DNA from: RUG806 sp963624415
Lineage (GTDB): Bacteria > Bacillota > Clostridia > Oscillospirales > Acutalibacteraceae
Length of the DNA: 9,254 nt
Assembly (NCBI GenBank): GCA_963624415.1
Contig: CAVFPQ010000095.1
Location: forward strand, 1 to 9,254
Direction of reading: 5' to 3'
Shown here: piece by piece, positions 1 to 6,217 of the stretch
Numbering within the stretch: position 1 is the stretch's first letter
Layout: each line of letters starts with the position of its first letter
The notes under the pieces: model-generated
Seen by the model: the letters and a program-made list of their open reading frames with translations, nothing else
Told to the model about the DNA's origin: nothing
The model's database searches: none
Translations under genes and position numbers: made by a program

Positions 1-560
1 GCATCGGCGATTATGCATTTCGCGGCTGCACCGGACTTGCAAGCATAACAATCCCAGACAGTGTCACAAGCATCGGTGAATGTGCATTTTCCTACTGCAC
101 CGGACTTACAAGCATAACAATCCCGGACAGTGTCACAAGCATCGGCAGTTCTGCATTTCGCGGTTGCACCGGACTTACAAGCATAACAATCCCGGACAGT
201 GTTACAAGCATTGACTCTTATGCATTTTCCGGCTGCACCGGACTTACAAGCATAACACTCGGCAAAGGTGTTACATATATTGGCGAATCTGCCTTTGAAT
301 ACTGTTCAAATATTGCGTGTAATATTGAGATTCCGGATAGTATAATATCCGTAGGTAAAGATGCGTTTAGTGACTGTTATAATCTTCGCGTAACCAAAGC
401 ACCATTTGATATCGTAGCCGGCGGCAACTTTTCTGCATCTCAAATCAGTGAGCTTAAAGCTGTTTCGATAAAAAGTGTTGAACAGTGGGTTTCATATGAT
501 TTTACAAATAAGATCTTCAAGAAAAATCAGTTCTGCGATTGCGGTGCGAAACACTGGTAA
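1..560 (+). CDS. BspA-type leucine-rich repeat (LRR_5) protein, C-terminal part (5' end outside window)
   Basis: The open frame runs from the window edge (first full codon at base 3) to TAA at 558-560, so only the last 185 residues are present. It begins with four 23-residue repeats of the form IGxxAFxxCTGLTSITIPDS plus VTS, then two degenerate repeats, and ends in a non-repeat tail of roughly 45 residues containing Cys-Asp-Cys and finishing AKHW. The AF..C..L..I.IP..V pattern is the BspA/LRR_5 signature. In this family such repeats form extended solenoids, often secreted and used for binding host or bacterial surfaces. No sortase motif or transmembrane segment is visible at the C-terminus, so any surface signal would have to lie in the missing N-terminus. 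Only AF-flanking positions vary (DY..RG, EC..SY, SS..RG, SY..SG) while the CTGLTSITIPDS core is fixed. A terminator follows about 60 bases later. Family assignment is firm; the ligand is unknown. Confidence 0.9.
   Translation, partial: IGDYAFRGCTGLASITIPDSVTSIGECAFSYCTGLTSITIPDSVTSIGSSAFRGCTGLTSITIPDSVTSIDSYAFSGCTGLTSITLGKGVTYIGESAFEYCSNIACNIEIPDSIISVGKDAFSDCYNLRVTKAPFDIVAGGNFSASQISELKAVSIKSVEQWVSYDFTNKIFKKNQFCDCGAKHW
3..278 (+). repeat. Four tandem 69-bp units encoding LRR_5 repeats
   Basis: Units at 3-71, 72-140, 141-209 and 210-278 each encode 23 residues. The segment from TGCACCGGACTT through GTCACAAGC is almost base-for-base the same in the first three units, including third codon positions. 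This suggests recent duplication or gene conversion. Differences concentrate in the few codons around the invariant Ala-Phe. The fourth unit diverges in its last third (LGKGVTY), and the following unit (279-350) is one codon longer and clearly degenerate. Confidence 0.9.
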
Positions 561-584
561 AATTCTTGCTGTTTTGCGGTGAAT

Positions 585-616
585 AATAAGTAACCGAAAA
601 CAATAAGTAACCAAAA
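585..616 (+). repeat. Short direct repeat AATAAGTAACC(G/A)AAAA
   Basis: Two nearly identical 16-base copies lie 17 bases apart (585-600 and 601-616) between the LRR gene stop and its terminator. No coding role is visible. They may be slippage products or a small binding site. Confidence 0.55.
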
Positions 617-618
617 TC

Positions 619-664
619 AAAAAACGGCCCCGAGGATTATTCTTTTCCTTGGGGTTGTTTTAAT
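619..664. terminator. Bidirectional intrinsic terminator after the LRR gene
   Basis: The arm AACGGCCCCGAGG (623-635) pairs with CCTTGGGGTTGTT (647-659) over 13 positions, including G-U pairs, around an 11-base loop. A short T stretch follows on the plus strand and a run of six T on the minus strand. It closes the LRR transcript and could also stop transcription entering from the right. Confidence 0.8.
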
Positions 665-827
665 AACAGTACAGCCGACAAACAGGTAAGTGATTTCGCC
701 GATTTTCCGAAAGCCAAACTTATATTATTCAGCTGAAAAATATTTCATGTGAATTGCTCATTCGCACTTCTTTGATAATCCGATTTCACACTTTATCCCG
801 AATTTTTTAAAACTTACTTCAAAATTA
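661..827. other. Intergenic stretch with no recognised feature
   Basis: Between the terminator and the promoter of the small gene the DNA is AT-rich. I see no convincing open frame with a ribosome site, no strong hairpin and no repeat on either strand. Confidence 0.5.
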
Positions 828-856
828 TTGATTTAAATTCGGAAATATGGTATAGT
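828..856 (+). promoter_or_regulatory. Sigma-A-type promoter of the 49-residue protein gene
   Basis: TTGATT (828-833) and TATAGT (851-856) are separated by 17 bases, and TGG directly before the -10 gives an extended -10. The predicted start near 863 leaves a short 5' UTR with the Shine-Dalgarno AAGGGAGG at 876-882. Confidence 0.75.
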
Positions 857-890
857 ACAGTTGAAATAAAAGTCAAGGGAGGTTCCTATC

Positions 891-1040
891 ATGGCAAGTT
901 GGTTCATCAAAATGTTCCTCAAGATCCTTAAGCCCTTTGCAAAGATCGGCATTTTTGTAGCTCTTATTCAGCAGCTTCAGGAAATGCTCGAAGGCAAAAG
1001 CGATGAAGAATCCACGGATGCTGCCGTTCCCGAAGAATAA
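891..1040 (+). CDS. Small protein of unknown function with amphipathic helix (49 residues)
   Basis: ATG at 891 sits 8 bases after a strong AAGGGAGG site and the frame ends in TAA at 1038-1040. It is a complete, well-expressed-looking gene with its own promoter and a 3' hairpin. I do not recognise the family. Residues 4-33 are predicted to be helical: hydrophobic residues alternate with lysines at 7, 11, 14 and 18 (spacing 4-3-4), giving a single basic stripe. P15 may kink the helix. Residues 19-26 (IGIFVALI) are strongly hydrophobic, followed by QQLQEMLE. The last ~15 residues are acidic (DEES..D..PEE). The hydrophobic stretch is short for a standard transmembrane segment and there is no signal-peptidase site, so peripheral membrane binding is more likely. 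It could be a membrane-associated regulatory or stress peptide, a toxin-like peptide, or an accessory subunit. It is separated from the next operon by a new promoter, so no functional link follows from position alone. Confidence 0.75.
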   Translation: MASWFIKMFLKILKPFAKIGIFVALIQQLQEMLEGKSDEESTDAAVPEE

Positions 1041-1041
1041 G

Positions 1042-1098
1042 CAGACGGAACACCAAATGGGACTGTCGTATTTTTACGGCGGTCCCTTGTTCTGTCTG
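1042..1098 (+). promoter_or_regulatory. Long two-tier hairpin in the 3' UTR of the small gene
   Basis: The inner stem GGGACTGTCGTA (1059-1070) pairs fully, with G-U pairs, to TACGGCGGTCCC (1075-1086) around a TTTT loop. An outer stem CAGACGGAACA (1042-1052) pairs with TGTTCTGTCTG (1088-1098) with one G-U. The two are joined by an asymmetric internal loop (6 bases against 1). It starts two bases after the stop codon. No T-run follows the 3' arm, so it is not a textbook terminator. It could be a terminator variant, a decay-blocking 3' structure or a regulatory RNA element. Confidence 0.7.
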
Positions 1099-1133
1099 TA
1101 TGGCAAATTTATGCATATTTTGCAATTTTTCAG

Positions 1134-1162
1134 TTGATTTATTGTAATCTTCATCCTATAAT
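1134..1162 (+). promoter_or_regulatory. Promoter of the glycerol-3-phosphate oxidation operon
   Basis: TTGATT (1134-1139) and a perfect TATAAT (1157-1162) are 17 bases apart. Transcription should start near 1169, leaving about 40 bases of leader with AAGGAG at 1193-1198, 11 bases before the ATG. No GlpP-type antiterminator structure or clear operator was seen in the leader. Confidence 0.75.
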
Positions 1163-1209
1163 ACTATTGTTTGAATAACCCTCTACAAAAATAAGGAGAT
1201 GTAGATCTT

Positions 1210-2643
1210 ATGTGTTACGATGTTGCAATTATCGGTGCCGGCGTTGTCGGTGCTTTAACTGCAAGAGAGCTTTCAAAATACTGCTTGAACGTTGCACTCC
1301 TCGAAGCGACTAACGATGTTGCCATGGGCGCAAGCAAGGCAAACAGCGGTATTGTTCATGCGGGCTTTGACGCAAAACCCGGCACACTCAAAGCGGAGCT
1401 CAATGTCAAGGGCTGTGCCATGATGCCCGAGCTTTGCAAAAAACTGAGCGTTCCCTACAAAAACAACGGTTCATTGGTTGTCGCTTTTTCGGAAGAAGAA
1501 ATGGCTACCGTTAAGGAGCTTTATGACCGTGGTATCGCAAACGGCGTGCCTCAGATGAAAATCCTCGGCAAAGAGGAGCTCAAGGCTCTTGAACCCAATC
1601 TTGCCGATGATGTCTGCGGTGCTCTTGACGCTCAGAGCGCAGGTATCGTATGCCCCTATGAGCTTACAATAGCCGCTACCGAAAATGCCGTTACAAACGG
1701 TGTTGAATTTAAGAGAAACGCCAAGGTTACCGCAATTGATTTTGCAGACGGCGTATTTACTCTTACCACCACAGCGGGCGAAGTAAAGGCAAAATATATT
1801 GTTGATGCCGCAGGTGCGCACTCCGACGAAATCGCAAAGATGATAGGTGACGAGAGTGTTGAGCTTATAATCAGACGCGGTGAATACTTTATTCTCGACA
1901 AGGCTGTCGGCAATATGGTATCACATACAATTTTCCAGTGCCCCACCAAGATGGGCAAGGGTATTCTTGTTTCCCCGACAGTTGACGGCAACCTTCTTAT
2001 AGGGCCCACAGCCGACGATATAGACGACAAAGACAACACTGCGACAACTCCCGAAGGACTTAAAACAGTAAAGACATTCTCCGTAAAGAGCTGTCCCGCT
2101 GTTTCAACCAGAAACGCAATTACATCCTTCTCGGGACTTCGTGCTCATCCCGTTAATGATGACTTCATTCTGGGACCCAGCAAGGTAAACGCTCAGTTTA
2201 TTCACGCTTCGGGTATTGAGTCTCCCGGCCTTTCATCCGCTCCCGCAATTGCCGAGTATCTTGCCGATATCATCACCAAGGCAATAGGCGATGTCAAGGC
2301 AAACGACAAGTTTGACGGCACAAGAGAAGATGTTTTCCGCTTCCGTCACGCTACCGATGCCGAAAAGGAAGCCGCAATCGCAAAGAATCCCGCATACGGC
2401 CGTATTATCTGCCGTTGTGAGACAATCACAGAGGGTGAAATTGTCGATGCTATCAAAGCTCCCGCAGGTGCAAGAGATGTTGACGGCGTAAAGAGACGCA
2501 CAAGAGCCGGCATGGGTCGCTGCCAGGGCGGTTTCTGCGGTTCAAAGGTTGTTGAAATTCTCGCTCGTGAGCTCGGCACAGACGTTAATACAATAACAAA
2601 GTTCGGCGGCGGCTCGAATATACTTTTTGAAAAAACGAAATAA
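1210..2643 (+). CDS. GlpA-like FAD-dependent glycerol-3-phosphate dehydrogenase with C-terminal BFD-like [2Fe-2S] domain
   Basis: Expected reaction: oxidation of sn-glycerol-3-phosphate to dihydroxyacetone phosphate with FAD, passing electrons to an Fe-S centre. The N-terminal Rossmann motif GAGVVG is at residues 9-14 and E32 is the acidic residue that usually binds the FAD ribose. The DAO fold runs to about residue 360. The C-terminal part has C401-x-C403 and C438-x4-C443, the four-cysteine pattern of BFD-like [2Fe-2S] domains as in GlpA of E. coli. At 477 residues it is shorter than E. coli GlpA (about 540). It is first in the operon; the next gene starts 14 bases downstream. No GlpC-like membrane anchor is encoded, so electrons probably go to the next two proteins in the cytoplasm. 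This three-gene set is known from Clostridia and Thermotoga. A related 2-hydroxyacid oxidase cannot be excluded. Confidence 0.88.
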   Translation: MCYDVAIIGAGVVGALTARELSKYCLNVALLEATNDVAMGASKANSGIVHAGFDAKPGTLKAELNVKGCAMMPELCKKLSVPYKNNGSLVVAFSEEEMATVKELYDRGIANGVPQMKILGKEELKALEPNLADDVCGALDAQSAGIVCPYELTIAATENAVTNGVEFKRNAKVTAIDFADGVFTLTTTAGEVKAKYIVDAAGAHSDEIAKMIGDESVELIIRRGEYFILDKAVGNMVSHTIFQCPTKMGKGILVSPTVDGNLLIGPTADDIDDKDNTATTPEGLKTVKTFSVKSCPAVSTRNAITSFSGLRAHPVNDDFILGPSKVNAQFIHASGIESPGLSSAPAIAEYLADIITKAIGDVKANDKFDGTREDVFRFRHATDAEKEAAIAKNPAYGRIICRCETITEGEIVDAIKAPAGARDVDGVKRRTRAGMGRCQGGFCGSKVVEILARELGTDVNTITKFGGGSNILFEKTK

Positions 2644-2657
2644 GGGGGTATAAAGCT

Positions 2658-3914
2658 ATGTTAAATTATGATCTTGTTGTTGTAGGCGGCGGTCCCGCAG
2701 GCATGGCGGCTGCCCTTAAAGCAAAAGAATGCGGCGTAGAGAAAATCATAATTCTCGAAAGAGCCGAAACACTCGGCGGTATTCTCGAACAGTGCATTCA
2801 CACGGGCTTCGGTCTTCACTATTTCGGTGAGGAGCTTTCGGGCCCCGAATATGCCGCAAAGTTTATAAAGCAGGTAGAGGATACCGATATTACAGTCAAG
2901 ACTGATACAATGGTTCTTGATATTGATGAAAACAATCTTGTTACAGCCGTTAACAAGCATGACGGTCTGCTTAAAATTCAGGCTAAGGCCATTGTTCTCG
3001 CTATGGGCTGCCGTGAGCGTCCCAGAGGAGCTCTCGAAATCGCAGGTACTCGTGCTTCCGGCATCATGACCGCAGGCACAGCTCAGAAGTATGTTAACAT
3101 TGACGGCTATATGCCCGGCAAAAAGGTTGTTATTCTGGGTTCCGGTGATATCGGTCTTATTATGGCAAGACGTATGACTCTCGAAGGTGCCGAGGTTAAG
3201 GTTGTCTGCGAGCTTATGCCTTATTCGGGCGGTCTTACAAGAAATATCGTCCAGTGCCTCAACGACTTCAATATTCCGCTTCGTCTGTCCACAACCGTTG
3301 TTGAAACTCACGGTAAAGACAGACTTGAGGGTGTTACAATCGCACAGGTTGACGAGCATCTTCAGCCCATTGAATCCACCAAGGAATATATCGAGTGCGA
3401 TACTCTTATGCTCTCTGTCGGTCTTATCCCCGAAAATGAGCTTACAAAGAATGTCGGCATAGGTATAGACAGAATTACAAACGGCGCAGTAGTTGATGAA
3501 ATGCGTCAGACAGACCACAAGGGTGTTTTCGCTTGCGGCAACGTTCTTCACGTTCATGACCTTGTTGACTATGTTACTCTTGAAAGCCAGATAGCAGGCG
3601 AGGGCGCGGCAAATTACATCCTCGGCAAGGGCGCAAAAGAGACTGTTTATGTCAAGACCACAACCGGCAACGGCGTAAGATATCTTGTTCCTCAGAGAGT
3701 TAATATAAAGAACGAAAATGATGTAAAGCTTTATTTCCGTGTCGGCAGAATATTCAAGAATGCCAAGGTTGTTCTTGAGTGCGACGGTGAAATAATCTCT
3801 TCAAAGAAAAAAGTAAAGCTTGCTCCCGGCGAGATGGAAAATGTTGTCATCCCCGCAGCAACGCTTGCTAAAATGAATGCCGACAGCACAATTGTTGTCA
3901 GAGTGGAGGAATAA
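2658..3914 (+). CDS. NAD(P)/FAD-dependent oxidoreductase, GlpB/HcnB-like partner
   Basis: This 418-residue protein has two dinucleotide-binding motifs: GGGPAG at 10-15 for FAD and GSGDIG at 161-166 for NAD(P). It also has the MGCRERPRG block (116-124) and a FACGN-type FAD motif in the C-terminal third, typical of pyridine-nucleotide-disulphide-oxidoreductase-fold proteins. There is no CxxxxC redox-active disulphide after the first helix, so it is not a thioredoxin-reductase-like enzyme. It most resembles the second subunit in GlpA-plus-DUF1667 operons and HcnB-like proteins, and is inferred to take electrons from the upstream dehydrogenase and pass them to NAD(P) or another acceptor. The last ~85 residues are a beta-rich extension with unknown role. 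The start is supported by AAGGGGG nine bases upstream; the stop is 3 bases before the next start. Confidence 0.85.
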   Translation: MLNYDLVVVGGGPAGMAAALKAKECGVEKIIILERAETLGGILEQCIHTGFGLHYFGEELSGPEYAAKFIKQVEDTDITVKTDTMVLDIDENNLVTAVNKHDGLLKIQAKAIVLAMGCRERPRGALEIAGTRASGIMTAGTAQKYVNIDGYMPGKKVVILGSGDIGLIMARRMTLEGAEVKVVCELMPYSGGLTRNIVQCLNDFNIPLRLSTTVVETHGKDRLEGVTIAQVDEHLQPIESTKEYIECDTLMLSVGLIPENELTKNVGIGIDRITNGAVVDEMRQTDHKGVFACGNVLHVHDLVDYVTLESQIAGEGAANYILGKGAKETVYVKTTTGNGVRYLVPQRVNIKNENDVKLYFRVGRIFKNAKVVLECDGEIISSKKKVKLAPGEMENVVIPAATLAKMNADSTIVVRVEE

Positions 3915-3917
3915 GCA

Positions 3918-4271
3918 ATGAAAAGAGAACTTACTTGTGTTGCATGCCCTCTCGGCTGCTCAATTACGGTTGAATATGAAGGCACAGAGGTTACATCCGT
4001 TACCGGTAACACCTGCAAACGCGGCGACGCTTATGCCCGCACAGAGGTTGTAAACCCCACACGTTCACTTGCCACAACGGTTAAGGTAAACGGCGGCGTT
4101 CATCCGGTTGTTCCCGTAAAGTCAAACTGCGCTGTCCCCAAGACAATGCTTTTTGACTGCATGAAGGTAATAAACGCCACATCTGTTGATGCTCCCGTAA
4201 CTTTAGGTCAGGTTATCATTAAGGATATCCTCGGCACAGGTGCGGACATAGTAGCGACAAATAACGACTGA
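3918..4271 (+). CDS. DUF1667 family protein, putative Fe-S electron carrier
   Basis: This 117-residue protein carries C7-x2-C10-x3-C14 and then C33-K-R-G near its N-terminus. The CxxCxxxC plus distant C-(K/R)-x-G arrangement resembles the [4Fe-4S] site of molybdopterin oxidoreductases, so a [4Fe-4S] cluster is a reasonable inference, but no molybdopterin domain follows. The rest is a small beta-rich domain plus a short C-terminal helix region. Two further cysteines (in KSNCAVP and FDCMK) lie in the middle. In known genomes this family accompanies the GlpA-like and oxidoreductase genes, and here it follows with a 3-base gap and GGAGGA seven bases before ATG, implying tightly coupled expression. 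Likely role: third component of the glycerol-3-phosphate oxidising complex. Biochemical function is not established. Confidence 0.85.
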   Translation: MKRELTCVACPLGCSITVEYEGTEVTSVTGNTCKRGDAYARTEVVNPTRSLATTVKVNGGVHPVVPVKSNCAVPKTMLFDCMKVINATSVDAPVTLGQVIIKDILGTGADIVATNND

Positions 4272-4285
4272 AAGGAAATATCGGC

Positions 4286-5686
4286 ATGTTAAAGCCCTAT
4301 GAGCTTGCTTGTGCCGCAAAACCCTCCGCCCGTCAGCTTGAATGGCAGCAGACCGAGTTTTACGCACTTATAAGCTATGGTATGCCGGTTTTCACAGGAA
4401 AGCAATACGGCGACGGTTTTGCACCGCCTGCCGTTTTTTGCCCTGAAGACATAAATGTCGACAGCTGGTGCGAAACGGCCAAAAACGCCGGCATGAAAGG
4501 CGTTGTATATAATTGCAAGGACTACGACGGATTTTGTCTCTGGCAGACCGATATGACCGATTACAGCATAAAAAACTCCAATTGGTTAAACGGTGAAGGG
4601 GATATGGTTCGTCTTATTTCCGAGACCTGCAGAAAGTATGATCTTAAATTCGGTATAAGTCTTGCCCCGTGGGACAGGCACGAAAAGTCTTTCGGCACCG
4701 GAAAAGCGTATGATGATTTTTTCTGCGGATTGTTAGACGAGCTTCTTACTCGTTACGGCGATATTTTTTATGTCCGACTTGACGGTGTGACCGGTTCATC
4801 CGACGGCAAAACGCAGGATTACGACTGGTCAAGATATTACAGCGTAATACGAGAAAAAATGCCCGAAGCCGTTATAGCCTTCAGAGGGCCCGATGTCCGC
4901 TGGTACGGCAACGACAGGGGAGTGCTTCGAAAAGAAGAGTGGAGCTCTGTCCCCGCATGGCACGGTGTCTATGATGACGGCACGTCTTGTCCGTCACCTA
5001 AGGGCAAAAGCTCCGCCGTGTTTGAGCTTGATATAGGCAGCCGCAAAGCCATAAAGCACGAGTCTGAATTTATATGGTATCCGTGTGAAGTCTGCGTACC
5101 CATGCGTAAAAACTATTATTTTGACGAAGAGGACAAATATTCGTCAAAGACAAAAGATAAGCTTCTGACGCTTTACTGCAATACGGTCGGCAACAACTGC
5201 TGTCTGATGCTCGGACTTGCGCCCAATAAACGCGGTGAGTTTGATGATGTGGATACTCAGATTTTAACCGCTCTCGGCAGTGATCTGAAGATTTTGTTTT
5301 CTTATAATCTTCTCGCAAAATCCAATGCGGATGCGACAAGCGAGCTTGGTCCGCTTTACGGTATCGACAACACAAAAACAGAGGATAAGCCCGGTTTCTG
5401 GCGTCCGAGTGAAAAGGACAAAGAACCGTCCGTTGTGTTCACTCTCGAAAAAGACGAGCTTTTTGATAAGCTTATTATTAAAGAGAACATAACAAACGGT
5501 CAGCATGTTGAAGAATTTTCCGTTTCCGTCAAAAATCAGAAGGGTAAATGGAAAGAAATCTATTCCGGCACGGCGATAGGCTACAAGCATATTTGCTGTC
5601 TTAAACCGCAAAAAACCGATGCGATAAAAATCACATTCAAAGAGTACAGAGATTTCTTTGAAATTGCATACATCGGTCTTAACTGA
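4286..5686 (+). CDS. GH29 alpha-L-fucosidase-like glycoside hydrolase with altered active site
   Basis: The 466-residue protein has the GH29 TIM-barrel landmarks: DGFCLW (81-86), TDYSIKNSNW (91-100), KFGISLAPWDRHE (121-133), RLDG with D166 at the usual nucleophile position, and GPDVRWYGND (201-210). WYPCE with E268 lies in the region that often supplies the acid/base. A C-terminal beta-sandwich (about 380-466, with GTAIGYKHI-type pattern) is the domain usually following the barrel. No signal peptide is visible, so it is predicted cytoplasmic and would act on imported oligosaccharides. Oddly, the family IH(F/W)G motif reads ISYG (S30) and KHHDGF reads KDYDGF (78-83). The three histidines that normally contact fucose are therefore absent, and an expected Glu-Trp reads Q40-Y41. 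It could have another substrate or be catalytically weak. It starts 14 bases after the DUF1667 gene, behind AAAGGAAAT, so it shares the operon. Confidence 0.85.
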   Translation: MLKPYELACAAKPSARQLEWQQTEFYALISYGMPVFTGKQYGDGFAPPAVFCPEDINVDSWCETAKNAGMKGVVYNCKDYDGFCLWQTDMTDYSIKNSNWLNGEGDMVRLISETCRKYDLKFGISLAPWDRHEKSFGTGKAYDDFFCGLLDELLTRYGDIFYVRLDGVTGSSDGKTQDYDWSRYYSVIREKMPEAVIAFRGPDVRWYGNDRGVLRKEEWSSVPAWHGVYDDGTSCPSPKGKSSAVFELDIGSRKAIKHESEFIWYPCEVCVPMRKNYYFDEEDKYSSKTKDKLLTLYCNTVGNNCCLMLGLAPNKRGEFDDVDTQILTALGSDLKILFSYNLLAKSNADATSELGPLYGIDNTKTEDKPGFWRPSEKDKEPSVVFTLEKDELFDKLIIKENITNGQHVEEFSVSVKNQKGKWKEIYSGTAIGYKHICCLKPQKTDAIKITFKEYRDFFEIAYIGLN

Positions 5687-5704
5687 TTTTTATTATATAA
5701 AATT

Positions 5705-5744
5705 CGCCGCCCGACAGTGTCAATACTGCCGGGCGGCGCTTTTT
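5705..5744. terminator. Strong intrinsic terminator between convergent operons
   Basis: CGCCGCCCGACAGT (5705-5718) pairs with ACTGCCGGGCGGCG (5725-5738) with one A/C mismatch around a 6-base loop, followed by five T. It ends the plus-strand operon. On the minus strand the stem is followed by an AT-rich stretch (TTTTATATAATAA), so it probably serves the convergent paaK-ACT operon as well. Confidence 0.93.
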
Positions 5745-5783
5745 GATTAAGAATTAACAATTAAAAATTAATAATAGACTTTT

Positions 5784-6212
5784 TTACTCTTCCGACTTAA
5801 ATGCCTCATCAAGTGTTTTTATTCCGGCTTTATGCAGAACTTCAGCTGTCTTTTCAAGGTCATTCGTGCGAATTACCGTCCATGCCTTTCCGTCCTGCTT
5901 GCCCATAAAGGCATACATATACTCAATGCTGATTTCGGCAGCCGTGAGAGTATCGAGGATATACGCAAGTCCGCCGGGCTTATCTTCCATTGCGGCGGCT
6001 ATTATATCCGTGTATTTTACGGTTACGCCATGCTCTGTAAGTGCAACCGCTGCTTCTTCGTACTTATCCACAACAAGACGAAGCACGCCGAAATCCGATG
6101 TGTCGGCAAGTGAGAGTGCCTTTATGTCTATGTTGTTTTCTCTGAGAACATTTGTTATTGCGGCAAGTCTGCCGAATTTATTTTCAACGAATACGGATAA
6201 CTGCTTAATCAT
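5784..6212 (-). CDS. Tandem ACT-domain amino-acid-binding protein
   Basis: Two ACT domains fill the protein: about residues 2-68 (QLSVFVENKFGRLAAIT at the start) and 70-135 (AMEDKPGGLAYILDTL). The N-K-x-G-x-L / D-K-P-G-G-L turn in each is the usual ligand-binding glycine region. ACT tandems of this size next to PaaK-like ligases are a recurrent pairing in anaerobic Firmicutes, presumed to sense an aromatic amino acid; no catalytic domain is present. A longer reading starts with GTG at 6221, overlapping the upstream stop as GTGA. I prefer ATG at 6212 (142 residues) because the ribosome site AAAGGTG lies 8 bases upstream of it but only about one base from the GTG, and homologues typically start MIKQ. 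Translation is probably coupled to the upstream ligase. The ligand is unknown. Confidence 0.87.
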   Translation of the reverse strand: MIKQLSVFVENKFGRLAAITNVLRENNIDIKALSLADTSDFGVLRLVVDKYEEAAVALTEHGVTVKYTDIIAAAMEDKPGGLAYILDTLTAAEISIEYMYAFMGKQDGKAWTVIRTNDLEKTAEVLHKAGIKTLDEAFKSEE

Positions 6213-6217
6213 TTTTT

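Noticed and set aside
1041..1200. Antisense RNA promoter opposite the small gene (type I toxin-antitoxin arrangement)
   Set aside because: Minus-strand candidates pair a fair box with a poor partner or a 19-base spacer; not enough to claim an antitoxin RNA.
1163..1209. GlpP-type antiterminator or riboswitch in the glp operon leader
   Set aside because: The leader is only about 40 bases and contains no terminator hairpin.
2661..3557. 298-codon open frame on the minus strand
   Set aside because: It lies wholly inside the oxidoreductase gene, has no ribosome site, and its translation is Cys/Asn-rich with no domain pattern; a shadow of the plus-strand codon bias.
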